A DNA stretch of 64,000 nucleotides from an uncultured Bacteroidales bacterium (GCA_947302205.1 CAMYVD010000001.1:62001-126000), one strand, 5' to 3'. Shown: positions 30,140-39,625, counted from the stretch's first letter. Numbers and translations are program-made. The notes: generated by a model from the letters alone, not told the origin.

Positions 30140-31168
30140 ATGACCGACAATTTCCATGAGCAAAAAGATGCCTTGCTTTCTATAAAACACGAAATCAGCC
30201 TGTTACATCAGCAGGTGGATTTTCTTCTCCGCAATGAAAAGGCCGTTGGCCTTCTCGATCTGGACGTGATGATGAACCGCACCCATACGATTTACGACAG
30301 GATGTGTTCGATCAATATCGGAAGCGCTCCGGAGGAAATTGATGAAGAATCCTTGATCAACAGTATGGTCATGGCGACAGAACCCATGGCTGAAGAAGAG
30401 CCCGCACCGGAAGAGGAGCCCGAACCCGAAGAGGAACCGGAACCCGAAACAGAGCCGGAGCCCAAGATAGAGGAACCGGAACCAGAGGAACCCGAATCAG
30501 AGGAAGCAGAACCAACGTTCCCTGAAGAAGCACCGATGGAGGAAGAGGAGCCGATAGAGGAGGAATCGGAACCGATGGATGAAGAAGCGGGGATGATGGA
30601 TGAAGAACCGGAACCCATGATGGAGGAAACGGAAGAAGAACTGGAACCAGAAGAGGGACTCCCGATGATCGAAGAGGAAGAGCCTTTGATGGAAGAAAAC
30701 GAAGATGCTTACTTTGAAGAGGAAGTGGAAGACGTGGAGGAGGAAAAACCCGTTGAGGAAACGCCCGATGACCTTCCTCACAATGACGTTGATGACTTTG
30801 GCTTTATCCTGAACTTCGAGCCGAATGACGAAGAGGAATCTCCTGTCGAAGAGGAGGCTCCTGCCGTTTACACCACCGGCGACGAGATTGAAATGACCAT
30901 CCCGCAAAGCTTGGCCGACAAATACCAACACGACAGCCTCAACGACTTGCGTTCCGCCATCGGCATCAACGACAAGTTCCTGCTGGTCAACGAACTGTTC
31001 GGCGGCAGCATGGAAAAGTACAACAAATCCATTGACAACCTCAACGACCTGAAGACCTTGAACGGCGCGCTGGTCTACATGAATGAGCTCCGTGTCGAGC
31101 TCCAATGGAACAGCAACAACGAAGCCTACAAGAGGTTGCTCGAATTGGTTCACCGCAAGTTTGAATAA
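30140..31168 (+). CDS. Acidic E/P-rich low-complexity protein with conserved-looking N- and C-terminal regions
   Basis: HEISLLHQQVDFLLRNEKAVGLLDLDVMMNRTHTIYDRM N-term; long EEPEPEEEPEPE tract; C-term SLNDLRSAIGINDKFLLVNELFGGSMEKYNKSIDNLN... Confidence 0.85.
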   Translation: MTDNFHEQKDALLSIKHEISLLHQQVDFLLRNEKAVGLLDLDVMMNRTHTIYDRMCSINIGSAPEEIDEESLINSMVMATEPMAEEEPAPEEEPEPEEEPEPETEPEPKIEEPEPEEPESEEAEPTFPEEAPMEEEEPIEEESEPMDEEAGMMDEEPEPMMEETEEELEPEEGLPMIEEEEPLMEENEDAYFEEEVEDVEEEKPVEETPDDLPHNDVDDFGFILNFEPNDEEESPVEEEAPAVYTTGDEIEMTIPQSLADKYQHDSLNDLRSAIGINDKFLLVNELFGGSMEKYNKSIDNLNDLKTLNGALVYMNELRVELQWNSNNEAYKRLLELVHRKFE

Positions 31169-31171
31169 GCC

Positions 31172-31840
31172 ATGGCCCAGCTTTATTTAGTCCCTACGCC
31201 TATCGGCAACCTTGAAGACATCACCCTGCGAGCCATTCGTGTGCTTAAGGAGGTGGATGCCATCCTCGCCGAAGACACCCGCACCTCAGGCAACTTGTTG
31301 CGCCATTTGGGCATCAGCAAGCCCATGACGGCGTTTCACCTCAACAACGAACACCAACAGGTGGAACGCATCGCCGACCGTATCGAGGCGGGCGAGACCC
31401 TGGCCTTGGTCACCGACGCCGGTACCCCCGGCATCTCCGACCCGGGTTTCATGCTTGTGAGGGAGTGCGTTAAAAGGGAGATCAAAGTAGAGTGCTTGCC
31501 TGGCGCTACGGCCTTTGTCCCCGCCTTGGTCAACTCGGGACTTCCCGCGGAACGCTTCATCTTTGAAGGATTCCTGCCTCACAAGAAAGGTCGCCAAACC
31601 AAGATCCAGCAGATAGCCGACTATCCTTACACCACCATTCTTTACGAGTCGCCTTTCCGTTTGGTGAAGACATTGCAGCAACTCATGGAGGTGATGGGTC
31701 CCGACCGTCAGGTGTCGGTAGCCCGTGAGCTTACCAAGATCCATGAGGAAAACGTCCGCGGCACTTTGGCGGAGGTCATCCAATATTTTGAGCAAAAAGA
31801 CGTTAAAGGAGAAATCGTTATCGTGATTGAAGGAAAGTGA
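31172..31840 (+). CDS. rsmI: 16S rRNA (cytidine(1402)-2'-O)-methyltransferase
   Basis: LYLVPTPIGNLEDITLRAIRVLKEVDAILAEDTRTSGNLLRHLGI; TDAGTPGISDPG; LPGATAFVPALVNSGLP. Confidence 0.95.
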   Translation: MAQLYLVPTPIGNLEDITLRAIRVLKEVDAILAEDTRTSGNLLRHLGISKPMTAFHLNNEHQQVERIADRIEAGETLALVTDAGTPGISDPGFMLVRECVKREIKVECLPGATAFVPALVNSGLPAERFIFEGFLPHKKGRQTKIQQIADYPYTTILYESPFRLVKTLQQLMEVMGPDRQVSVARELTKIHEENVRGTLAEVIQYFEQKDVKGEIVIVIEGK

Positions 31841-33351
31841 GAGGTAACATTGCCATAATAGTGTTTGTTTTCCTGTCCGTAGTGGGGTGGGGCCAAGAGC
31901 GTACGCATGTCCATATTGAGCACGCCAACCAGCTCCACAAGACGGCAGGATCGGATGCCGTGCGCCTGTTGGGCGACGTGCACATTCGCCACGACTCCAC
32001 CCATTTCTATTGCGACAGCGCCTATTATTACGAAGCCAAAAACAGTTTCGACGCCTTCCAGAACGTCCATATCAAGGTGAATGACAGCGTTGACATGTAC
32101 AGTCGCACCATGGTCTACGACGGCGACCGCCGCTTTGCAGAGTTCTTCGACAACGTGCGCATGATGGACGACTCCACGCTGCTCGAAACCGAATACATGA
32201 CCTACGACCGCAACCTGCATCTGGCCAGTTATCCCCACCACGGCGTGACTACCCGAGGCGACAAGCAACTCATCAGTGAAATCGGCTTTTACCGTGATGA
32301 CATCAAGGAGTTCCGCTTCTTCAAGGACGTCGAGGTTCATAGCCCCAAATACCAGATGTACACCGACACCTTGTTCTACAACACCACGATCGAGAAGATG
32401 TGGTTTCAAGGTCCTACGACCATCGTCAACGAGGACAACCGCATGGAGGGCAAACACGGCTATTATCTCACCCAACGCGACTTGGCTTACGTCGATGACC
32501 ATCCGGTGATGTACAACAAAACACAGGTAATGGTGGCGGATTCGATGCTATACGACCGTCAGCGCGGCTTTGCCAAAGCCATGAACACCATCCAGATGAT
32601 TGACACCTCGTACAAGGTCATCCTTCGTGGTGAATACGCCGAAGTGTGGGAAAACACCGGGTTTTCGTTTGCCACCGACAGCGCCTATGTGGTGTATTAC
32701 GATGGCGGCGACTCGCTCTTCATTGCTTCCGACACTTTGTTCTACCATTTCAAGACCAAACTGAACCAGGAAGAAAAGATTGTCGGACGACGCAACGTGC
32801 GTTTTTACCGTTCAGACATGCAGGGCAAATGCGACACCATGACCTATGACATGAGTGATTCCATCATCAGAATGCGTGTGGAACCGGTACTTTGGAACGA
32901 CAATTCCCAGATGACCGCCACCCTCATAGACATCAAAACGGCCAACCATGCCATCGACAGCCTTTTCCAAAAGGGGCAGGCCTTTATGATCTCGAAGGAC
33001 TCCATCGAAGGCTACAACCAGATTTTCGGCTTGGAGATGGTCTCCTGCTTCAAGCATGGCAACATCGACCATGTGAACGTGATCAGTTCGGCCAAGGCGC
33101 TTTCGTGGCTGCGCGAGGATGACGGCTCGCTCATCGGCATCAACATCTCCTCTTCAAAGGACATGAAGATCGTCATCAGAGATAAAAGCATCTCTAGGAT
33201 CAAGTATTTTGAGGGCATTGACGAAACCCTTTATCCTGAAAAGGACATCAAAGAATCAGAACGGTATCTTGAGGGATTTCTGTGGCTTGAGGAGCTTCGT
33301 CCGACGGGTCCTCAGGACATCTTTCGTCGTCATTCCTCATCGCTTCCTTGA
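31837..33351 (+). CDS. OstA-like (LptA/LptD N-terminal domain) protein
   Basis: GTG start overlapping the rsmI stop; repeated 'ANQLHKTAGSDAVRLLGDVHIRHDSTHFYCDSAYYYEAKNSFDAFQNVHI' OstA pattern. Confidence 0.85.
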   Translation: MRGNIAIIVFVFLSVVGWGQERTHVHIEHANQLHKTAGSDAVRLLGDVHIRHDSTHFYCDSAYYYEAKNSFDAFQNVHIKVNDSVDMYSRTMVYDGDRRFAEFFDNVRMMDDSTLLETEYMTYDRNLHLASYPHHGVTTRGDKQLISEIGFYRDDIKEFRFFKDVEVHSPKYQMYTDTLFYNTTIEKMWFQGPTTIVNEDNRMEGKHGYYLTQRDLAYVDDHPVMYNKTQVMVADSMLYDRQRGFAKAMNTIQMIDTSYKVILRGEYAEVWENTGFSFATDSAYVVYYDGGDSLFIASDTLFYHFKTKLNQEEKIVGRRNVRFYRSDMQGKCDTMTYDMSDSIIRMRVEPVLWNDNSQMTATLIDIKTANHAIDSLFQKGQAFMISKDSIEGYNQIFGLEMVSCFKHGNIDHVNVISSAKALSWLREDDGSLIGINISSSKDMKIVIRDKSISRIKYFEGIDETLYPEKDIKESERYLEGFLWLEELRPTGPQDIFRRHSSSLP

Positions 33352-33826
33352 CCAGGTCGAAACCTTGGTACACGTAAGGGACGGCTTTCTCGATCCAAGG
33401 ATAGAGCAACGATTCCTCCTTGGTCTTTTCCTTGATGATTCCATTCATCTTAAAGACGTTGAATAGCATGACCAACAGGCTGCAAATCAAGATGCCTTTG
33501 GCAATGCCGAACAGGAACCCTCCAAGCTTGTCGATAAAGCCCAAATTCAGCGATTTCACGATTTTGGTGACGATTCTTCCGAGAAGGTTGACTAGAATCG
33601 CTACGACCAAAAAGGTGACGATGAACGAGATCAGGTTGAGGTATTTCGGGTTGATCTCCACCCACTGCAGCAGTTTGTCGGCGGTAAAGTCGGAAAAATG
33701 GAAGGCTCCATACAGACCAAAACCCAACCCTAGCAACGTGGCGGCTTCGGTGATGATGCCTTTCCTCAGGCCGCCTACGCCAAAGGCGACCAAAACCACA
33801 GCGATGATGATGTCAACGTAATTCAT
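33248..33826 (-). CDS. CvpA family protein
   Basis: MNYVDIIIAVVLVAFGVGGLRKGIITEAATLLGLGFGLYGA... membrane protein, CvpA-like. Confidence 0.88.
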   Translation of the reverse strand: MNYVDIIIAVVLVAFGVGGLRKGIITEAATLLGLGFGLYGAFHFSDFTADKLLQWVEINPKYLNLISFIVTFLVVAILVNLLGRIVTKIVKSLNLGFIDKLGGFLFGIAKGILICSLLVMLFNVFKMNGIIKEKTKEESLLYPWIEKAVPYVYQGFDLVKEAMRNDDERCPEDPSDEAPQATEIPQDTVLIL

Positions 33827-33827
33827 G

Positions 33828-35099
33828 TCATTCGGAATAATAAAGGATCATACGTTCAATGGCGCGTTGGCAGACGGGGCAAAACTCATGGCCCTTGAAG
33901 GTCTTCATCAGGCAGTCCATGTGGGGGCTGTAGATGCCCTCGGCCTCGTAGCCGCCCCCTTCGAAAACGCCAATGGTGTGCTCATATTGCTTTACACGAG
34001 GGGTGGGGATGGGGGTGTCGTGGTCCATCATGTCCTTCCACTTGATGTCAAAGTTGACCAAGGTGGTGATGTTGGGCTCCCAAGGCTCGACGTCGTTGTT
34101 GTAGAAGTCGCCGTAGCCCGTCTCGTCGTTGTAGTATTCATCGGCAAGTCCGGCGAAGCCGTGACCGAATTCGTGGATGATGATGTCACCGCTGAAGCTG
34201 TTGCCTGCCGCGCTGGAGCAATAGAAGTTGTAGATGCCGCCTCCGCCGTATTTTTCGCTGTTGATCAGGATGTAAATCTGGTCATACGGCACCTGTCCGG
34301 CCAGGTCGCGGATGTCACGGTTATCCGTACTCATGCAGTAGCGCTCCGAGTCGAAGGTCCAGTAGCTGAAGCGCATCACGGTGTTTTTGTAAATACGGGC
34401 ACCCGGCTCGGTGCAACCCGATTCCTGTGATGGCGCCATCACCCCGCGGACGTTGAAGCTTTCCTTGTAGCGGTCATACGGAGCATAGTCGAAAAGGCTC
34501 TTGACGAAGAAGTCGCAATCCTTGACGAACTTGCCCATCTCGGCTTGGGTGTAGCCTTCGGGCAGGATGACGATATCGACGGCACGGGTAACGTCCTTGT
34601 TGCCGATCCAAGCGTCATAAACCGGCAGGTGGAGGTGGTCGGCGGTACGGATGAAATAATCGTCAGGATTCACCGTCAGGCGCAGGCCCTCAATGAGGTT
34701 GTCCTCCCAATCCTTGCGGAACAGCGCCACTTCGACCGTCTTTTTTGGGAAGGGCACGATGACCGATTCGTCGAAGGTCTTGGTGGTTTTGGCTGCCTCC
34801 TCGGTGGTTTGCCACTCACCATAAAGGTTTTGGTAGCCTTTGGAGAACAGCAGGTGGTCGGTGCCCGGCTCATAGACCCTCACAATGTAATTGCCGAACT
34901 CAAGCTTGTCGATGAGGTTGGTCTTGGAACCGCTCCAATAGGGCTCGCGGATCAGCTCCTTGAGGGCGAAGGTGGTGTTTTTGGCGTTGCCCGTAAGGGT
35001 GTAATCCACACGGAGCGAGGCTTCGGTAAACCATTGGTCGAACTGGGCGAAGGCCATGCAGGGCAGAAAGGCCAGCAATAAAAGCAGTTGTTTTTTCAT
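33828..35099 (-). CDS. Secreted IgA Peptidase M64 family metalloprotease
   Basis: Signal peptide MKKQLLLLLAFLPCMAFAQ; zinc motif IIHEFGHGFAGLADEYY. The ORF start at 35120 lies inside a -7 box (35118-35125), so 35099 is preferred. Confidence 0.9.
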   Translation of the reverse strand: MKKQLLLLLAFLPCMAFAQFDQWFTEASLRVDYTLTGNAKNTTFALKELIREPYWSGSKTNLIDKLEFGNYIVRVYEPGTDHLLFSKGYQNLYGEWQTTEEAAKTTKTFDESVIVPFPKKTVEVALFRKDWEDNLIEGLRLTVNPDDYFIRTADHLHLPVYDAWIGNKDVTRAVDIVILPEGYTQAEMGKFVKDCDFFVKSLFDYAPYDRYKESFNVRGVMAPSQESGCTEPGARIYKNTVMRFSYWTFDSERYCMSTDNRDIRDLAGQVPYDQIYILINSEKYGGGGIYNFYCSSAAGNSFSGDIIIHEFGHGFAGLADEYYNDETGYGDFYNNDVEPWEPNITTLVNFDIKWKDMMDHDTPIPTPRVKQYEHTIGVFEGGGYEAEGIYSPHMDCLMKTFKGHEFCPVCQRAIERMILYYSE

Positions 35100-35117
35100 T
35101 TCTTTAAGATTATGAGG

Positions 35118-35125
35118 CAAAAATA
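35118..35125 (-). promoter_or_regulatory. -7 box TATTTTTG for the M64 peptidase gene
   Basis: CAAAAATA on + strand, about 20 nt upstream of the MKKQL start. Confidence 0.5.
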
Positions 35126-35168
35126 ATGAAAATTTCCTAATTTAGCGTGTTCAACAAAGACGATCACC

Positions 35169-36116
35169 ATGACATACTCCATTGGCATTGACATCGGTGG
35201 CACCAACACCGATATTGGCTTGGTAAGCAGCGAAGGCCGTTGCGTGGCCCGCAAGAACCTGCCTACCGCAAAGTACTATGACGCTGACCTTTATGTGGCC
35301 GACATTTGCAAAAAGATCCGTGAAATGATGGCTGAACAGCACGTGGATGCCATTGACGGCATCGGCATTGCTGCACCGATGGGCAATTACTACACGGGAT
35401 GCATTGACAACGCCACCAACTTGAACTTTAGGGGCGTGACCGACTTGAACGCCCTGGTACACAAATACATGGATGTTCCCGTAACGGTGTCGAACGATGC
35501 CAACGCCGCCGCATACGGCGAGCTGGTATACGGCGGCGCCAAGGGGATGAAGAGCTTCATCACCTTCACGCTGGGTACCGGCGTGGGCAGCGGCATCGTC
35601 ATCGACGGCAAGCTGTTGCATGGCAAGACCGGCAACGCCGGCGAGTTGGGCCATGTCATCATGATTCCGGGCGGTCGCTTGTGCGGCTGCGGACGTAAAG
35701 GCTGTCTGGAGACCTACGTTTCGGCTACAGGCATCCGCCGCACGGCATTGGAGATGCTGGAGCAGCACCCGGATTACGATGGACCCTTGTCGAAGATCCC
35801 CAAAGAGGAACTCACCAGCAAGGACGTGGGTGACGCCGCCAATGCCGGCGATCCTTTGGCCATCAAGATCTTTGAACTGACCGGCGAAGGACTGGGTGTG
35901 GCAATGGCCAACGCCGTCGCCTTCAGCAGTCCCGAGGCCATCTTCCTGATGGGCGGTCCTGTGAAGGCTGGCGAAGTGCTGATGCGTCCCGTCAGGGAGT
36001 CGTTCAAGAAACATCTCTGCTTTGTTTACGAAAACAGCGTAGAGATCCGGGTGTCCGAACTCTCAGGCAACGAGGCGGCCATCCTTGGCGCTGCCGCTTT
36101 GACAAAGGCGAAATAA
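35169..36116 (+). CDS. ROK family sugar kinase/glucokinase
   Basis: SIGIDIGGTNTDIGLV; GTGVGSGIVIDGKLLHGKTGNAGELGHVIMIPGGRLCGCGRKGCLETYVS. Confidence 0.94.
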   Translation: MTYSIGIDIGGTNTDIGLVSSEGRCVARKNLPTAKYYDADLYVADICKKIREMMAEQHVDAIDGIGIAAPMGNYYTGCIDNATNLNFRGVTDLNALVHKYMDVPVTVSNDANAAAYGELVYGGAKGMKSFITFTLGTGVGSGIVIDGKLLHGKTGNAGELGHVIMIPGGRLCGCGRKGCLETYVSATGIRRTALEMLEQHPDYDGPLSKIPKEELTSKDVGDAANAGDPLAIKIFELTGEGLGVAMANAVAFSSPEAIFLMGGPVKAGEVLMRPVRESFKKHLCFVYENSVEIRVSELSGNEAAILGAAALTKAK

Positions 36117-36120
36117 GTCT

Positions 36121-38352
36121 TTATTTTACTTGAAATCTTACGCCTAAATAGCCTCTGATACCACTCAGCGGCCCCCAAACCATGGAGGCGTCGAAGTCGT
36201 TGCTGAAAGGATCGTAAGCGGCTACAATAGGACGTTGTTGCTTGAAATTGGTGAGGTTCTCGCCACCGGCGTAAATCTCCCAATGCTTACCCAACTTTTT
36301 GGTGACTTGTGCGTTCATGATCACATAGAACAGTGAGCGTTCCAACACCTGTCCGTCCTTTACGGCCGTGGCGTTGCCGTTCATATCGGGAATGCGGCTG
36401 TCGCCGTTGAACTGGGTGATGAGGTCGAACTGCCAGGTGCCTGGGGCATACGACAGGGTAACCAATCCCTTGTAACGGTTGACGAATGGCTTCTCTCGTA
36501 AGGTGTCGTTGATGGTCATCTTCACATCGGTGTAACGGAAAGCCAGTGAGATGTCGAAATCACGGAATAGCTCATAATCCACTTGGATCTGTGCACAGTT
36601 GGAATACGACTTGCCGTCGAGGTTATAGATGCGGATTTGATGGGCGTCGGCATCACGGTCGATGACGATCTGGTTGAGGAAATCGGTGCGATAGGCGTCC
36701 ACCAACAGCTGGATCTCCTTTTCTCCCACATCGAAATGCTTTGACAGGTTGATGCCAAAGTTCCAGGCCTCTTCCATCTTTGGGGTGTCAAGGAACAGGA
36801 TCTGGCGTGATGAAGCCAACATGGTGGAATTTTCAGCCAACACGTTGGGTGAGCGATAGCCTTTGCCTGCCGAGAGACGCAGCGCCAGTTCGTTATCCGT
36901 ACGGAAACGCACATGGAGACGTGGGGTATAGAGCATGCGCTGGTAATAACTGTTATAATCGGCACGGAAGCCTCCGATGACGGTCCAGTGATGGTCGTCG
37001 CTGAAGACATATTCCGCAAATGCGCCGCCGACGCGCTCCACACGGTTCATGGTGCTGTCGATGAACAGCTCATGGTATTTGTCATAGGAAAAGCTTGCTC
37101 CTACCGAGAATTTGTGGTTGGTGGTGACGATATAGGAGTCGAACAGCAAGTTGGCATAGTAGGAGAGCTGGTTGGCGTTGTAGTCCTTCAGTCCAAAATA
37201 GGAATTCAGCTTGTGGTAGGTCAACTGCTGCTGGATGCCGAGGCTGGTCTCGGGACGGTCGAAGATGAATCCTGTCTTGGCAAAGGCCTCATAACGCTCT
37301 GTGTTGATGCCGATGCCATAAAGGTCGTAGCCTTCCTCGAGTCGGCGCTTGGGGTCGAAGTCCATCTGACCGCTGAGGCGTTCCTCTTTCAGCGCCTTCA
37401 CACCAAGCTTACAGCCGAAATGGCCGGTGTTAGGATGATTGTAACGCAGGAAAGCGCTGTATTGTTTGGTGACAGGGTCGTCGAGGAAGCTGTCGCCGTT
37501 GCCATCCATCTTCATGGGGTTGAAGCCAACGTGCCCCAACAGCATCAAGCCGTCGTTCTTGCCCACTTTGACTCGGGTGTTGAAGTTCAGTTCCGTCATA
37601 AGCATGGTGTTGGTAAACAGGTTCACAAACACCTTTTCGCTGTGTTCCTCATCCGGCTCCTTGAACTCCACGTTGATCTGTCCGCTGATGGACTCATAGC
37701 CGTTGCGAACTGACGAAGTGCCTTTGGAGACGGAGATGCCGTGCATCCAGGTGCCAGGCACATAGCCAAGGCCGAAGGCTGAAGCCAAACCGCGGAAGTT
37801 GGGCATGTTTTCAGTCATCATCTGCGTATAGAGACCGCTGAGGCCGAGCAGCTCGATCTGTTTGGCGCCTGTGACCGCGTCGGCGTATGCCACGTCGACA
37901 GAAGCGTTAGTCTCGAAGCTTTCAGCAAGGCTGCAACAGGCGCAACGGCGCAAGGCCTCGCCGGTGATATGCTCGATATGCCTTGGATCCAAGGCGGTGA
38001 CATACTGCGCCTTCTGTCGGGCGGCAATCTCCACCTCGCTCAAGGTCAAAGGCGAGCTCATCACATGGTCGTAATGCTGTGGCTCAGCCATGTGGTGAAC
38101 GGTGTCGTTCAGATATCCCACAAAGCTGAACACCAGACATTTGTAGGTTGGATGTATCTCAAGGCTATAATGACCTTGCTCATCGGTGACGGTGCCTACA
38201 TTGGCGATTTTCCAATAGACATTGACACCGGGAAGGGGTTGCCGTTTTCCGTCAACCTCTTCGTATACGGTCCCTTCGATAACGTTCTGAGCCAGGGCTG
38301 AGAAGGTGATGGACAATAATGATAAGATTATTAAGGATTTGATGGTTTTCAT
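36121..38352 (-). CDS. TonB-dependent receptor with N-terminal carboxypeptidase-like domain
   Basis: VIEGTVYEEVDGKRQPLPGVNVYWK...VTDEQGHYSLEI; plug domain CCSLAESFETNASVDVAYADAVTGAKQIELLGLSGLYTQMMTENMPNFRG; beta-barrel C-term. Confidence 0.92.
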   Translation of the reverse strand: MKTIKSLIILSLLSITFSALAQNVIEGTVYEEVDGKRQPLPGVNVYWKIANVGTVTDEQGHYSLEIHPTYKCLVFSFVGYLNDTVHHMAEPQHYDHVMSSPLTLSEVEIAARQKAQYVTALDPRHIEHITGEALRRCACCSLAESFETNASVDVAYADAVTGAKQIELLGLSGLYTQMMTENMPNFRGLASAFGLGYVPGTWMHGISVSKGTSSVRNGYESISGQINVEFKEPDEEHSEKVFVNLFTNTMLMTELNFNTRVKVGKNDGLMLLGHVGFNPMKMDGNGDSFLDDPVTKQYSAFLRYNHPNTGHFGCKLGVKALKEERLSGQMDFDPKRRLEEGYDLYGIGINTERYEAFAKTGFIFDRPETSLGIQQQLTYHKLNSYFGLKDYNANQLSYYANLLFDSYIVTTNHKFSVGASFSYDKYHELFIDSTMNRVERVGGAFAEYVFSDDHHWTVIGGFRADYNSYYQRMLYTPRLHVRFRTDNELALRLSAGKGYRSPNVLAENSTMLASSRQILFLDTPKMEEAWNFGINLSKHFDVGEKEIQLLVDAYRTDFLNQIVIDRDADAHQIRIYNLDGKSYSNCAQIQVDYELFRDFDISLAFRYTDVKMTINDTLREKPFVNRYKGLVTLSYAPGTWQFDLITQFNGDSRIPDMNGNATAVKDGQVLERSLFYVIMNAQVTKKLGKHWEIYAGGENLTNFKQQRPIVAAYDPFSNDFDASMVWGPLSGIRGYLGVRFQVK

Positions 38353-38382
38353 GATTTGTTGATTTTATGTAGCGTGTAAATC

Positions 38383-38437
38383 CCCCACACTGCGCTTCGC
38401 TGGTGTGGGGTTAATAAAATATCGTGCCTTCGGCACG
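38383..38437. repeat. Two adjacent hairpins (38383-38410 and 38423-38437) in the TonB-receptor leader
   Basis: CCCCACAC-N12-GTGTGGGG and CGTGCC-TTC-GGCACG perfect stems. Confidence 0.75.
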
Positions 38438-38441
38438 GAAA

Positions 38442-38903
38442 TCAGAAAACCAAAGGATTGAGCTTTAAGCTTGAAAAGAAGATCGTTATCAAACGCCCCG
38501 TGAGGAGATAGGGGATTTTCTCTTGGGTAAAGCACTGAAACGCTGAGTCAAACTCGTTGCTCAAAACATTGAGAAACGCTTCGCTTAACACCGTGAAAGG
38601 CAGAAAAACCGTTAGGTTCTTTTCCGGTGAGAAAGTATAATGATCCGTAAAGACAATCTCGCTTTCATAATCCTCACAGCAGCATTTGGCGCCGAAGTGA
38701 ATCACCTCTTGATGCTCCTCGAATTCGCTTGCTTCCATGTGGGCGTGGTGATGATGATGGAGACAATGCTCGCACAGCTCTGAAGCCTCGCCAAAGCTAC
38801 TCATCAGGTGATGGTCTTCCAAACAATAGTGGAAGTTCACACTGATGCCCAGCGATACAAACAGGATTTGCAGCGCCATCAGAACCGTTCCTATTTGAAG
38901 CAT
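38442..38903 (-). CDS. His/Cys-rich HYC_CC_PP-family-like exported protein (alternative GTG start at 38915)
   Basis: MLQIGTVLMALQILFVSLGISVNFHYCLEDHHL; CEHCLHHHHHAHMEASEFEEHQEVIHFGAKCCCEDYES. A -7 box at 38920-38927 favours the ATG at 38903. Confidence 0.75.
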   Translation of the reverse strand: MLQIGTVLMALQILFVSLGISVNFHYCLEDHHLMSSFGEASELCEHCLHHHHHAHMEASEFEEHQEVIHFGAKCCCEDYESEIVFTDHYTFSPEKNLTVFLPFTVLSEAFLNVLSNEFDSAFQCFTQEKIPYLLTGRLITIFFSSLKLNPLVF

Positions 38904-38919
38904 TTTCCGTTTCACGGGA

Positions 38920-38927
38920 CAAAATTA
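38920..38927 (-). promoter_or_regulatory. -7 box TAATTTTG for the His-rich/TonB operon
   Basis: CAAAATTA on + strand; divergent to the -7 box at 38950-38957. Confidence 0.5.
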
Positions 38928-38949
38928 CGGTTTTTTCCAAAAATTGTTA

Positions 38950-38957
38950 TAATTTTG
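38950..38957 (+). promoter_or_regulatory. -7 box TAATTTTG for the lipoprotein gene
   Basis: Exact TAnnTTTG, 40 nt before the ATG at 38997. Confidence 0.5.
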
Positions 38958-38996
38958 CCGCAATCTTCAATGAGAAAACTCCTTAATTCAATAAAA

Positions 38997-39554
38997 ATGA
39001 AAAGATTATCCATTATCCTTGCAGCTGTTGTGATGGGTTTCATCATGACTTCCTGCGGTGGTTCCGTCAAGGATTCCATCATGAAAGACGTTGAGAATTA
39101 CTTCACTCAAGCTGAGCAAAAGCTTGCTGCCATCGACAATGCCGATGACTTTATCGCTTTTGCCAAGTCCATGAACGACAGATCGGAAATCACGAGTCTC
39201 CTCGAAGAAAAATACGGTGACAAGGAATTAAGCGAAGAAGACAATGAGGCCCTCCAGACCTTCATTTATGATAGAGCCACAGCCTACAACAAGGCTGAAG
39301 CCATGAAGTGTGCCGAGTTCCTGACTCCCGTCATGGAGCGATTTGTCAAGGCCGTTGAGGCTTTGTACAACAATACGGAAGAGTTGGACGAAGAGACCTT
39401 CAACACTATGTTTGGAGAGATGAATGATGCCGAGGACGAAGTGCTGAAGTTCGCTGATTGTGAAAACATTCCTGAAGAGCTGACCGACATGTTCGCTGAA
39501 GCTGAAGCTATGCGCGCCGAGATGTTCGATGATAACGAAGTTGTGGAAGAATAA
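38997..39554 (+). CDS. Small acidic lipoprotein of unknown function
   Basis: MKRLSIILAAVVMGFIMTSCGG lipobox; the listed ORF start (38808) lies upstream of the promoter. Confidence 0.85.
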   Translation: MKRLSIILAAVVMGFIMTSCGGSVKDSIMKDVENYFTQAEQKLAAIDNADDFIAFAKSMNDRSEITSLLEEKYGDKELSEEDNEALQTFIYDRATAYNKAEAMKCAEFLTPVMERFVKAVEALYNNTEELDEETFNTMFGEMNDAEDEVLKFADCENIPEELTDMFAEAEAMRAEMFDDNEVVEE

Positions 39555-39572
39555 TTTCACATCCTAAAAAAC

Positions 39573-39608
39573 AAAAGGGCTGCCACTTCTAGGTGACAGC
39601 CCTTTTTT
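39573..39608. terminator. Bidirectional rho-independent terminator
   Basis: AAAAGGGCTGCCAC-TTCTAG-GTGACAGCCCTTTT stem followed by T-run, between convergent genes. Confidence 0.85.
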
Positions 39609-39625
39609 ATTGATCGCCGAATAAG

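Noticed and set aside
38808-38996. N-terminal extension of the lipoprotein ORF
   Set aside because: It overlaps the divergent His-rich gene and contains the -7 box; the lipoprotein signal starts at 38997.
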